A stretch of 64,000 bases of DNA. Source: Limnanthes douglasii subsp. nivea (lineage: Eukaryota; Streptophyta; Magnoliopsida; Brassicales; Limnanthaceae). Below the pieces are notes generated by a model. That model saw only the letters and a program-made list of their open reading frames with translations. It was not told the origin of the DNA and made no database searches. Every line of letters starts with the position of its first letter. Position 1 is the first letter of the stretch. The translations under genes were made by a program, and so were the position numbers. Below are positions 37,535-48,960 of the stretch, one piece after another. The stretch is from contig JAUPFV010000005.1 in assembly GCA_036936605.1 (NCBI GenBank), positions 149,173,195-149,237,194 on the forward strand, given 5' to 3'.

Positions 37535-39020
37535 TCAACACAAATTAATTTATATGTTCTTAGTGTTATATTTTCGATTTTTCTCCCATGTTCGACCAAC
37601 TAAGGGGACTCTCTCGGTTCATATATGTCGTCTAGAATAACTGAAGCCTCAGTTGATTAATATTGGCTAAGTACTAGATAAGCAAAGTAGAATTCTCTAA
37701 CTATTTATTGGTTGTTACGAATAACAACGATCTGAACATTGATCACATTCTGAGACTAAGTTAAACCATTGACACAATTGTGTGAAGTTTCTCAAGTCAT
37801 GGTCTATCAAAATTTATATTGTATGATGAAAAGGTGTCAAGTAACGATGAAAATAACATATATCAGTTTTTTATGCTTGATGACTAATTTGTATTTTCCC
37901 TTGCATCTGGCCATAATTTTTTTTAATGGAAATAAGGATGATATACGACGCATTTTGTGGTATGTTCTCTTGAAAATGACGTTGATCGATCTTTATATGT
38001 TGATTATAATTTTTTCAAACCTTTATTCTAGTAAACGTGGCAACAATGATAATTGCATTCTCATACAGTGTGACAACTTCTTAAAGTTTATCGTCAAAAA
38101 AGTGATCATGATGTACAAATTTCGCTAAGAATGTGTCAAAATCTGTCCATGGATTTGATCATCGAGATAGTATGGTACTTGCAGGAGGATTACGTAATAT
38201 GTGATTAAAAAATTATTTCAAAAATTATTAGCACGACTTGGCAGTTCGAATTGATATTCAAATATTCGTCAAGCATAACTATTATGACCAACGCTTCAAG
38301 GGCCCTACGTAGTTTGGTTGTTGTAGTGATTTGAAAATGTTTGGGTCGAGTTAGGTGTGGTTCACTCTGGGTTTTTTTGGGTTCGACATTGGAGTTGTCT
38401 TTCACAAACTTTATCAACTTCTCATCGTCAATCGAGTTCTGAACATCCTCCTTCAGTGCTAATCATTCCCACGTTGTATGTTTTTATAATTATGTCACTT
38501 ACATAATATGTTTAGATTACGATGATCTTTAGGAGTGAATATATTTCTCAAGCTTGTTGAAATGGACAATATCTTTCGTCTTATCGAAATTGATCATAAC
38601 GTTTGTGTTTACCCTTTTTTTTATTGTCCATATTTTGTTGTTTGGAGTTTTTAAGGTTGAGCGAGGATTTAGAGGCAACGGTTTGTGGTTTGTTTATATT
38701 ACTCGTCTAGTGGGATGATATTCGTTTGTTATATTCGGAACTTGTGCACACTTTATGAAGTTTTTATTGGGGTCGTGTCTGCAATAAATAATAGTCACCA
38801 TCACCCGGATGATTTTTCAACCTATGAATAAGTCTCAAAAGTTCGTTCAAAGCGTTTCAGATGTAAAAAAAATACATCCTGAAACTTAACATCTCATTTC
38901 AAAAGTACTTGATATTGTGCTCGAGATTTCCATCGTACTTGTTTATGTGTATGTTTATGTGTATTGAATTCGGTAAAATCAAAGATAATTATTTGGAATA
39001 TGATGACCAACTCACAATAA

Positions 39021-39074
39021 TTTATAAGGTAAATGGATAGTATGGCTTTTATAAGGTAAATGGATAGTATGGCT
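39021..39074. repeat. 27-bp tandem duplication
   Basis: The unit TTTATAAGGTAAATGGATAG... occurs at 39,021-39,047 and 39,048-39,074 without difference. Confidence 0.95.
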
Positions 39075-39158
39075 ACGGATCCAAAAACAGTACTCAATCG
39101 ACGTGCCACAACAACAGATCTTTATTTTTATCGAGTGGATATTTATGTGCGTTGAGTT

Positions 39159-39269
39159 ATTAGGAATGGTTGTTGATTTACGGTCGATCATTCACTCAAT
39201 TACTTGTCTTCGATATTAGGAATGGTTGTTGATTTACGGTCGATCATTCACTCAATTACTTGTCTTCGA
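39159..39269. repeat. 56-bp tandem duplication
   Basis: The unit ATTAGGAATGGTTGTTGATT... at 39,159-39,214 repeats at 39,215-39,269 without visible difference. Confidence 0.95.
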
Positions 39270-41024
39270 GCTTTCGACACGAAAACGGTAAAACATATTT
39301 TCACATACGAAGAATTGAAGATTTATAATAGTACAGAATTATAGAGGTAGTAATGTCACCGACTTCAAAGTTATCTAAATTACTGAAAACGGTGGACTAA
39401 CATAGTGCAAACCCTATCAAAACCTTAGGCACAAATCCGCAATCATATTGCGGATTGTCATGAAGTTTTATAAATAGAAGTGTCATAAATCGCCTACTTA
39501 CTGGTGTTGCACCCCGACGGTATATCTATGTGTTACAAATAGAGTAGAATCCAAACTTTTATTGGCTTTGGATCTTAACTACAAACCTCCGGCTATTTAT
39601 AATGCTACCAAAAGGCTTCATCCACTGAATCGGACTATATAGACTGGACTCTTACGATTCGTATCCACATTATTCCATAATATAAAGATTGGTTGAATCA
39701 CAATTGCAATTGGGATTTGAATCAAATCCACCCAGATACTGAAAGATTAAACCAAAATATACCATTGAAGAGTATTTTATCCTTACACGCAAACACAAGT
39801 ACTACAAAACATTTTGGTACAACAAGCGTCGATGGTGGGTCAAGCATTTTGGCTGCAAGTTACTACCGACGTTCTTTCAATTAAATAGATATAAGAATCC
39901 TAACACGAAAACAAAAATATTACAAAACTATAGCTACGGTTTACCAATTCAGAAGAAAGCTGTTCCTGTCTCTTTAAACCACAGAAAAGGTCCCTTATGT
40001 TTTAAATTTACAGAAACAGTCAACTACCTATTCAGAAATGTCCTCTCAAAATCATATAAGTCATTTTACCAAAAACATTCATTCCAAGTCCAACAACTAA
40101 GGCAATAGATTTGACCCGCAGTTTCTTATATTGGGTAAGAACATAAATTCTGTAAAAAACCTTAAAACAAACAAATTTCATTCGAATAGAAATCCGGCCC
40201 AAAATCACTTCATAAATGAAAAAAAAAAAAAATCAAACCAGATCAGACGCAGTGAAATTGAAAAGTTCAGGTTCATTTTGGCCATCCTGACCTAGAAGGA
40301 TACTTACAAGATCTATCTCATTGTAGCTCAAAAACCTCTTTAAACAGCTCAAAACCTGGTTCTTGTTAAGGAACCAGTAAAAAGTGCACAAAAGAAAAAA
40401 GCTTATCCAATACAAAAATCTACTCAGCAAATGACTCATCTTTACCAGATATCAACTACTACTTTACTGGTCACAATCCAAAAAAACTAACTATAATACA
40501 AATTGGCAATTGTGGATGTCATAAAAGAAAAAGGTTGCTACAAAATTTATAAATATAGCAAAAGCTTATTCGTCCCATCTATAACCATCCCTCAACCACT
40601 ACTGCAAGTCTAAATCAGCACTACACATATAAAACCTACAGCATTCCGAAAACCAGATTCTTCGAAAAAGAGACACTAGGCACTAGGCTACGTGAAAGAA
40701 AGATTGGCAAAGAACTAAAGTTCATGTCACCAATAAAAGAAATGGTTATCAGTAATCAAAAGAGGCATTTAGGTTTACACATGAAAAATAAGAAGGATAT
40801 ATACCAAAGAGATTTATTGATAAAACTTTTTCATAGTGAAGAGGAGATACAAGAATAAGAACTCAGAGAGAATTTCTAGTCAACCAAAGAAACTAAAACA
40901 CAGTTATTAACCAACTTTAGTTGAAAATTCCAAAACCATAAGTAAATGCAGGTAAAACAAGTTAATAACATAACATACCATAGACTTATACCACAAACAA
41001 ACACGTTACTCATCAATACCATAG
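39270..41024. other. Gene-free stretch
   Basis: No coding region or RNA gene supported. Composition is less extreme than in the transposon debris. Part of it, toward the CSP gene, could be old genic flank. Confidence 0.4.
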
Positions 41025-41618
41025 TGATGCAGCAGGCTTATAGGTATGATAGATAGGGTTTGGAATCACTAAGAGCCTTATAGGTATGATAGGGTTTGGA
41101 ATTCATGCTCAAGGGTTTTACACAGTTTCCTTTAATAGAATATAAAGGAGACTTTTTTTTTCCTCAAAAGATTGTCGGACACAATGACCTTACACCTATC
41201 TTATAGCGATAGTAGAAATCCTAGAGCTTATTGATCCTGACAGCCTCACCCGATATTTCAGTTTTAGCCAAGGAGAATTGATGAGGACTGGAATGCCAAA
41301 AGGTTTAATATTTAATTTTAAACGAAATTTAAGAGTCACAATTAGTTTAAGGAGCTCTTTATTATGTGTTAAATAAGGGAAACCTAATATCTTTTAAAAA
41401 ACTGAATGTAAGCTCTAAAGTTTCTACTATCCTTATAATATAGATCAATAAATGTAAGGTCAATACATCAGGCAGTCTTTTACTCATATTCTGCGAAAGG
41501 AAACCTAGGTGTAAAGCACTTGAGCGTGAAGCTCTAAACTAGGCATGAAGCCTTAACCGCAAAGCTCAATGGAGTGATTCCAAACCCTATCTATCCTACC
41601 TATAAGCATGCTGCATCA
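41025..41618. mobile_element. Unclassified inverted-repeat element, 594 bp
   Basis: The first about 45 bp (TGATGCAGCAGGCTTATAGG...) match the reverse complement of the last 45 with about 2 mismatches. The element starts TG and ends CA and is flanked by CATAG on both sides (41,020-41,024 and 41,619-41,623). Next to the left TIR, GCCTTATAGGTATGATAG recurs at about 41,073, a partial tandem copy. No coding capacity. The 36 bp left of it (from 40,978) are also repeated directly at 41,619-41,654 at about 80% identity, so CATAG may belong to an older direct repeat and not be a true target duplication. Confidence 0.6.
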
Positions 41619-41654
41619 CATAGACTCAAACCAGAAACAAACACTTTACTTGTC

Positions 41655-42672
41655 ATTTTACTTTCTAAAACTCTAGGTTTGATGGAGAGCATATAGATGT
41701 ATCAACTCTTTTCAAACTATTAGGTATTAAACATTGAACTTCCTAAGCCGCAATATTATAGCAAGTGCGCTGACTTACAGCTTCCTTCCATATTATGAAA
41801 GAGCAAAACAAAAAAGAACATCAAAAGAGGATCAGAGTTAACAGAATGCAAAAGAAAACACTTTCTTATGCTGGATCTTCCTGCCACAAAGTCATAAAAG
41901 AACCGGTTTAGCCTTAAAAAACTGGACATACTAATCTGTCATCGACTGGGGCAGGCTATTATGATATATGTACATGGCCATGAACCAGCAAGACTCGATC
42001 ATCAGTACAAGAAGGAAATAATGACACATAATGCAAAGCTGCCTACTCAGAACCAGGAAGTCAAAAACCAAACATTGAGAGGGTGGTCAATACCAAATAA
42101 CAAATCCTACAATCCCTAATAGAAACAAGAAATATGATGAAGACCTCAATCTTATGATCACATCAGGTGAAAACAGAATCACCAAGGGTTTTCATCCTCA
42201 AAACAATAGAGCCCAATATAAAAATCAATTCAGAAAAACAGATCAAATAACAACCAGCAACGCAAATAGACAGTACTGATAGTATTGCTTAAACCTGTAA
42301 CTAGTCCAGCTATCCTTGCTGACTACATAGATCAAGATAGTTTGAACTCATGAAGGAAATCTAAATTTCACTTGAATTAGCAACCAATAAAGTAAATCAC
42401 ATGAAGAGTAGAGATTTTAAACTTTGAGCTATTACTCACTCTAACCAGTTCAGTAATCCATAAAATCATAACATGACAGGCAAGTATGTACCACCAATCA
42501 CAAATCATCCATAACATCATCACAGGGAAAAAAACCATCATATTCATGTGTACACCAGCAGAATATCAAAATTTAAACCCAAATCCAATATAATAAACAG
42601 TAAAGTAAAGCTAAAGAGAATTAGAAAGAAAGAGAATATGAACTATTACTCTTCTTTTTTTGTTCATCACCA
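41655..42672. other. 3' flank of the cold-shock-protein gene
   Basis: No separate gene seen. The part next to 42,672 must hold the 3' UTR of the CSP gene. A possible GTAAT donor lies 20-30 bp after its stop, so a 3' UTR intron is conceivable but not shown. Confidence 0.35.
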
Positions 42673-43644
42673 TCAAGTAGTTTCAGGGCACTCCCTAGCA
42701 AAATGCCCGTCTTTACCACAACTGTAGCAGGACCTTCCACCACCACCGCCTCGTCCTTGTCGGCCTCTACCAGCATTGCCATTACCACCACGGAAAACCC
42801 TCTCATTAGAACACTCTCTAGCAATGTGTCCCTCCATACCACAGTTGTAGCATGATCCACCAGCACCACCATTGTCGTTACCACTGCGGACAACCCTCTC
42901 ATTAGGGCAATCTCTAACCATGTGTCCAGGCACACCACAGTTATAGCATGAACGGACTGCGTTGTTGTCATTGCCACCGCCACGAACAACCCTTTCATTA
43001 GCACAATCTCTGGCGATGTGTCCCTGCAGACCGCAGTTATAGCATCCTCCGCCACCTCCACCACCTACATTGTCATTGCCACCAGCTCTTCCACTAGGGC
43101 ACTCCCTAGCCATATGGCCAAATCCACTACAATTGTAGCACTCAACTGTAGCACCACTACCCCGGCCGCCGCCACCGCCGGTTTTCTGACTGCACTCTCT
43201 AGCAAAGTGCCCCAAATCACCACAGATATGACAGCCATCACCATTGCGATTATTAACGAGGATATTGTCATTGGTGCTTTTAGTGCAATCCCTAGCCATA
43301 TGTCCTTCGTCTCCACAACTGAAGCAAGTACTAGATCCACCATCTCGCCTAACAGAAACCCTACGTCCACCGCCGCCGCCACGATAACTACTCACCTTCT
43401 TAAGGATTGGAGATCCACCGGGAGCAGTGATATCGATGGCCTGACTTTTCCCATCGTTGCCTTGTGTGACGGTGAACTCTACGGTCTCGCCAACAGTGAG
43501 GCTACGGAAACCATCAGATGCGATTGAGGAGTGGTGAGCGAAAAGCTCTTCTCCTCCATCATCGGGAGTGATGAAGCCGTAACCCTTACCGTCACTGAAC
43601 CAGTTGACCTTGCCAATTGATCTTGCCTGATCTTGTTGCGCCAT
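42673..43644 (-). CDS. Cold-shock-domain RNA chaperone with seven CCHC zinc knuckles (CSP1/CSP3-like)
   Basis: A 323-residue protein in one exon. Residues about 10-76 form the cold-shock domain, with RNP1-type KGYGFI (20-25) and LFAHH (34-38). The rest alternates Gly-rich linkers with seven C-X2-C-X4-H-X4-C knuckles between residues about 107 and 319: [84 protein letters not shown] and [14 protein letters not shown]. Arabidopsis CSP1 and CSP3 share this layout; CSP2 and CSP4 have only two knuckles. These proteins bind nucleic acid, melt RNA structure and support growth and tolerance in cold, acting in nucleus and cytoplasm. The start fits the family ([16 protein letters not shown]). Long frames on the plus strand here are antisense shadows caused by the Gly-rich repeats. 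Confidence 0.96.
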   Translation of the reverse strand: MAQQDQARSIGKVNWFSDGKGYGFITPDDGGEELFAHHSSIASDGFRSLTVGETVEFTVTQGNDGKSQAIDITAPGGSPILKKVSSYRGGGGGRRVSVRRDGGSSTCFSCGDEGHMARDCTKSTNDNILVNNRNGDGCHICGDLGHFARECSQKTGGGGGRGSGATVECYNCSGFGHMARECPSGRAGGNDNVGGGGGGGCYNCGLQGHIARDCANERVVRGGGNDNNAVRSCYNCGVPGHMVRDCPNERVVRSGNDNGGAGGSCYNCGMEGHIARECSNERVFRGGNGNAGRGRQGRGGGGGRSCYSCGKDGHFARECPETT

Positions 43645-43722
43645 TAGACCTTAGAACAATTGATTGAATCTTAAGAACTCGGTGCCTTTGATATTAGATT
43701 GTTGAAAGAGAATTGAGAATAG

Positions 43723-43731
43723 ATATAAATA
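43723..43731 (-). promoter_or_regulatory. TATA-like box of the CSP gene
   Basis: TATTTATAT on the minus strand, about 80 bp upstream of the ATG. Just upstream (43,763-43,800) are two ACCCTAAT words. The first (AAACCCTAA) matches the telo-box found in promoters of plant translation and RNA-related genes. Confidence 0.5.
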
Positions 43732-43848
43732 GAGGAACTTATAGAGAAAAGGAATAATGGACAAACCCTAATTGTAAGAGACGTAATCCAACCCTAATTT
43801 GGATAGGGTATGATTTCTTTTTGTTTTGGGATAAAAATATTATAAAAG

Positions 43849-43872
43849 GGGTCCGGGTCCGGGTCCGGGTCC
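43849..43872. repeat. (GGGTCC)4 minisatellite upstream of the CSP gene
   Basis: Four perfect GGGTCC units about 205-230 bp upstream of the start codon, unusually GC-rich for this region. Confidence 0.95.
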
Positions 43873-43899
43873 TCGTCTGCTCCGGAGATGTAAAATAAC

Positions 43900-45590
43900 T
43901 ATATCTGGAAGTTGAAATCAGAAAAGTTTAGGGTTACAAAATGGGCCGGACTGGATATTGTTGTTACTCGTGATCACTGATTAGGGTCTTTTGGACATGT
44001 AAAATAGGTAAGTTGTTTTTTATCCTTATCCTGAGCTAGTAAAACAAAGTTATGTACGGTTATAAATTTACGAAAACGTTTATTTTGAATGATAATAATT
44101 TTTTAATTTATTTATTCCATCGGATAAGGGTGTGGTTAATACGGTCCTAAATAATGTTAACCAGTCAAAAAATAGAGTCTTTTAAAAAAATTATTTTTTA
44201 TTTTTTATATACCGTTCGTTCACCTGTTGGGTAGGTGTCCGTTAGTTTATATTCGTCCGGTGGGAAGCTCTCCCGCCGGTTGAAAAGATACGTTTTGGTT
44301 GGTGGGAATAAAAAAATATTTTGGGCACTTTTAATTAGATAAAAAATTGGGGCTAATTATTTTTTAAGACCAAATTTAGTCGTACCTTTTGAATAAATAC
44401 ATAATTTACCATTTATTGTCTAAATCATATTTTATATAATAAAAATCTAAAATTTGAAAATTTGATTTTTAAAAAAAAGTAACAAAAGTTTGTTAAAAAA
44501 AATTAAAAAATTAAGTATAAAATTAAATTTAAAGGAGATTGTTGAATCACGGATAGAAGTACATACTTCATCGTTTATGTTGTTTATAATTAAAACTGAA
44601 GAAAAATATATAAAATTAGATTTTCTTTTTTTAAAATGTCGACCGGATACGTTAACATTCGTTACGATATCGACATTTTTTATCTACATAGAGTGACATA
44701 AATATCATATGTTGTTAAAAATTTCAAACAAAAGTGGTGTCAATGTCGACCGGTTGTACTAATAGTGGATGACACTTATATCACTTAATGTGAGTCGGAT
44801 GCTAGCATTGATGGAGGTGTTTGGGGACATTTATGTCACTCGGTGTCGAAATGATGGGTCGATATTAGTTGACATGTTTGTCCACCAAAATCAAAACAAT
44901 TGGTCGACACTGAGTCACGTGTTTGAATTTGTAACAATCGGATTAGTCGAAATTAGTACACATAGCATCAAGAAATGTCAACATGATACGTCGATATTAG
45001 TTGTCATTTATTTGAGACTCCTACTTTACAATCTAGTTTATTACTTTCTCGTTGTTAACTTATTTAGGTAATCGAAACTAGGATACAAAAAAATATGAAT
45101 ATATTTTGCACGTATTATAATATTTACGCATGACATAAGACATGAACTTGAAGAATTGATATAATGTATGGGTAGAAGTAGGAGATCTGTGATAGTTTAT
45201 CCAAGAAGATTGGAAATGAGTATAGAAGATACATTGTACGAGGATTGAACAAGGACGATGGGTTATGAGTGCTTTCAAAACTAAGGAAACGATCGAAAGT
45301 ACTTGGACATAATACGCATATTGAAGAAGATTTTGGATTTTCAAGAAATATAGTTTATTATATTAATTTCTAATATTAGTTAGATAGTAAATATATAATT
45401 AATGTAACATATGTTTGATATGTGTCATAATATACATGTGTCGTTCATCATAAATAATAATGGTCTTAGATTACTATAAATAGAAACGTAATAATTACGA
45501 AAAGGGTTATTTGATTGATTAAAAACTCTAATAATATTTTACTCTTTAAAAGCTCTTGATCTTTAACTAGTCTAAGTCTATTTGGCATAC
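43900..45590. other. Gene-free AT-rich stretch
   Basis: No gene seen. Between 44,740 and 45,010 the words GTCGATATTAGTTG and GTCGAC recur several times, suggesting a decayed short repeat. The last few hundred bases may be LTR sequence. Confidence 0.4.
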
Positions 45591-45990
45591 TTGACTAAGG
45601 TTTTCATTTATCAATTTTGGGTTGTCTGTCGGAAAAACCTCTGAATAGAAAATTTGATAACCAAATAGTAACAACTAGGTCATGGCATTTGATAACCAGA
45701 TGCTCTGAATCGAGCATGGACATCCCGTTCGTAAATCTCCAGCACTAGTTTTGAGGAATATTACTACTCCAGCTTGTCGGAACAATGAAATGCAAGGAAT
45801 TCTAACTAATTACTATTGATTCAGATTTGTAGGATCTAGTGTTATGGCATCACAGTTCCTTGTTCTTTGGTTGCCTCCAATTATTCCTACGAGGTTATCG
45901 ATGGGCTATTTGACATACTGCATAAACAAACACGAAGTTGTTTTAAGATTATAGAGTCATGGTCACCCTATTATCGCGTGATACGATCTT
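45591..45990 (+). mobile_element. LTR end, primer-site-like sequence and gag start of a gypsy fragment
   Basis: TTTTGGGTTGTCTGTCGGAA at about 45,616 resembles the TTTGGCGCCGTCTGTGGGAA segment that follows the 5' LTR of many plant gypsy elements. A plus-strand reading from about 45,680 gives MAFDNQML and later fragments like the N-terminus of such gags. It abuts a gypsy fragment in the opposite orientation. Confidence 0.35.
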
Positions 45991-46057
45991 GGTCTGTCAC
46001 CGGTCATGAATAGTGCCACTTTATTCGTGTTCTCATGCCCTACCGTGACCGGGAGTT

Positions 46058-48003
46058 CTACCTCACTGTTGCACATGGTTGATTTCCTTCGTAACTGACC
46101 AGTTGCTTGTCTGTAACTTTAAATGGAGGTACCCCAACCATTTCTTTGTAACTTTTCTTGAAGATTACGTTGGTCAAGCTATCTTTATCAACCAAGACTC
46201 GAGTGACTATTACTCTTGAAATATTGGCATTGATGGTCATAGCGTCCTCATGAAGGGTGATCATTCCCTTCAAGTCATCGTCATTAAATGTGAGGTCAGC
46301 GACTGGCTCCTAGTAATTGTGGTATGATGAATTGTCAATCAGGTAAACATTCAAGTCCTTCATATGTATTTTTTGAGCCGCAACATCGGCCCCAAACAGG
46401 GTTTCGCCCCAAAAAGTTATACATAACCATTGTTGCTTGTCCTTCGAATTATTCATTTTGTTGGAGGCCTCGTCTACGAGACTGCCAAAATCCATGTCCG
46501 CACTCGTTAGGTTCTCCCTCTACTTGACGAATTAGATGAGCACTTCGTCGTCGATCAGTCGATGGACCTCTTTTTTTAATTTCCAGCACTCGTTAATGGG
46601 ATAGCCGTGGTCATTATGGTATGCGTATAAGTAGCAAGGGGATCTCTTGTAGTCGGTTGTGAACATAATACATGGAGCTTGGTACTTAGCCCTCCATTCA
46701 TTTGGGTTTTCGTATATAATGGTTATGTTCTTTATGAAAGGCATAAATTTCCTAGTAGGGTTATCAAAATATAAAGCTTGTGGTCTACTTACTTGAGTTC
46801 TGGAAGAATCCATGTGGGGCTTCTCCTCATAGCGCCTCCTATCAACACTTGGAGCTATGGGCTCTTATGTCTTTTGTTGAGATGGGAGGGGGGTACAGGG
46901 TCCCCATTCTTCCAGTCATCACTCGAATAAACTGATCCGACCTAGCTAGGATTTATCCCATTATTTTATCAGGGAATCAAATAAGGTCTATGAAAAACGA
47001 GCCTCCGCGATCCAGTCCCCTCTTGAAAGCAGCAAAGGCCACCGACTTTTCACAAGTTGATATGAAGTTAATTTCATAGAAGAACCTCTGAATATATCTT
47101 TCCAAAGTCTGTATTTTTCGTTGGTACATATTCATGATAGAGTCGTTATCCCGCTTATGTTTATTTTTCATATGAAACAGTATTTGAATGTGACCCAAAA
47201 CCCTTTGAAATCTCTGATCGACTCTTTGGGAATACTGTTGAACAAGTCGATGGCGTTTCATTTGAATGTCATAGAGAAATCCATGGATAGTAAGAATTCT
47301 CTCGGGTTGGGCCACCATCATATTCATGAACTACTCTATGTGGTGCTCTGGGTCTCCTGATAGTATGAATCTATCTTAAGGGGTCAAATTTTCAACACGG
47401 ATAGCCTTAATTGTTCACACTTTACCACTTCAAGCCTTTTTTTGCACAAGAGACATCATTGTTTGATAAGTCATCCCGATTATAGTCATGCATTCTCTTT
47501 TTTTTTGGTTCCTGCTCATGCTCTTGCTAGTCCGTTTACTTCCATGGACGTACTCTTTATATCATCGCGTACCATCGGCCTTGCTAGCCTCTCAGAGATT
47601 GTTATGTTTTACTAATATATTTTGATAGAAATTTATCACTTAAACTCTAGAAGGTTTCAGTAATCTTGTCGAGAAATGTTTGGTTTTATCATCCCTTTCT
47701 AGCCGTCGTTGGGCGACCTTAAGTTGCTCCAGCTTGATCTGTTTTATCTGAGATTTTAAAATTTTCATATTAGAAGGAGTAGACGGCGTACCTAAGTGAA
47801 AATGATTGTCCTCCTATGCCATTCCATTGGTGGTGCCTTCAGCGTTTATCTGAGATTGGTTTTTGTTTTCCACCACCGTTGTATAAGCTTCCTGATGGTC
47901 CACCAAATTGGCCCTAAGATCCCATTCACCGCTTGGTGAATTTTCAAGGATCCCTTGAATATCGGGTTGGTTGACCTCCCATCGTGCCCGTGAAGGACTC
48001 ATG
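46058..48003 (-). pseudogene. Ty3/gypsy gag-protease remnant
   Basis: Minus-strand gag frames: MSPSRARWEVNQPDIQG (from 48,002), a capsid-like segment at 47,327-46,977 (RVLGHIQILFHMKNKHK, AFAAFKRGLDRGG), and a CCHC-like tail at 46,813-46,532 (SPCYLYAYHNDHGYPINECW). The protease segment at 46,273-46,058 reads DAMTINANISRVIVTRVLVD, with the DSG active site changed to DKDS. Stops and shifts lie between the pieces. The layout is that of plant gypsy gag-PR, and no pol follows. Confidence 0.75.
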
Positions 48004-48750
48004 AGATCTCTATTTTTATTCCCGATCTAGTTAACACCATCAAATATTGTCAGCGAAAAAATGATTAATTTTGTTTACAAACGCCACCAACATTTGGTGA
48101 AGGATTTTAGGGACACTAATTAACTAGAAAATAGAGAAGAATCAATGTGATTTTTTACATATTGATCAAGTAAATATCATACATTTTTTGGTAAGGTTCC
48201 AATCTCTTTATATATTACAATCATCCTACGCGTTATCCTATTATCTTCTCGAACAATTACCACTTATTATTGTGTCAAACGTGGGTGAGTTCCTTGCCCC
48301 CGTGTTTTTTATGTCAGCCTGATAGTGATTTTAGTGGCCTCGTCCGCTTAGTAACCGTTTGAAATAATGACCCTCTGTTGGCAATAGGTCGCGCACATAT
48401 TTATGGTACAACTTGGACTTTCCGTGGGCAATAATGGTAATTTTACTTTACTGGCTGAGGTCACTACGTTATCGTTCTTGATCGATCTCGTCTCGTCCTT
48501 TGTGATATGTAATCCATTCGAGAAGTTACACCTTATCACGTAGTCTGACATATACATCCATATATGCCAACCCTTCCTCATCTATGATGTCAATAGAAAG
48601 AAAGTTTCGTGTACACACCTCACATTTATTATCGATACTTGAGCCAAACCTTCCTCAACTTATTTACAACATAAGTTTTAACATTTATGAGTATACTCTT
48701 GCCACCATCAAACAATATCAGTTTTCAAAACAATATTTGTTAGAAGTCAT
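48004..48750 (-). mobile_element. Possible LTR of the gypsy gag fragment
   Basis: This lies where the 5' LTR of the minus-strand element should be. Similar words, CACCATCAAATATTGTCAG (48,051) and ACCATCAAACAATATCAG (48,711), bracket about 650 bp and may be two copies of the leader junction. No second LTR was found, so this is tentative. Confidence 0.25.
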
Positions 48751-48871
48751 GTAGAATGAAAATCTTGAATCCAACACCTACTTATCATTATACCTTCATT
48801 ATTGTTACTGATATTTGTTTATCTTATTATTGTTTTTGTTTAAAAATTCTTTCATCGATAAAATCGACTTT

Positions 48872-48893
48872 ATATATATATATATATATATAT
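48872..48893. repeat. (TA)n microsatellite
   Basis: About 11 TA units, followed by TATTATA-type low-complexity sequence to about 48,960. Confidence 0.9.
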
Positions 48894-48960
48894 ACGCATA
48901 TTTTTTTTATACTGAATGTATCATATTATATCATATTATATTATATTATTTATTTATCTT

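Larger units (their letters stand above)
36480..38420 (-). pseudogene. Ty3/gypsy protease-reverse transcriptase remnant
   Basis: Minus-strand reading, broken by many stops: a retropepsin-like region at 38,420-38,205 (ALVIIVMLDEY), then RT pieces YFMDAFS followed by NQISMHMMIKS (about 37,085), KNTRATYPQLVNK (about 36,960), YIDHMLVTSDHNTNDLVNL (about 36,895, where DD of the active site reads DH) and MKLKPEKYTFDN. The C-terminal connection has DKYFILYQISK and SFNWTPECDMKFF (about 36,545). Order and spacing fit gypsy pol. The right MULE-B end lies just beyond it. Confidence 0.75.

Noticed and set aside
43018..43527. 169-codon plus-strand frame in the CSP gene
   Set aside because: Antisense shadow of Gly-rich zinc-knuckle repeats; its Ser/Thr/Ala-rich product is what reversed Gly codons give.
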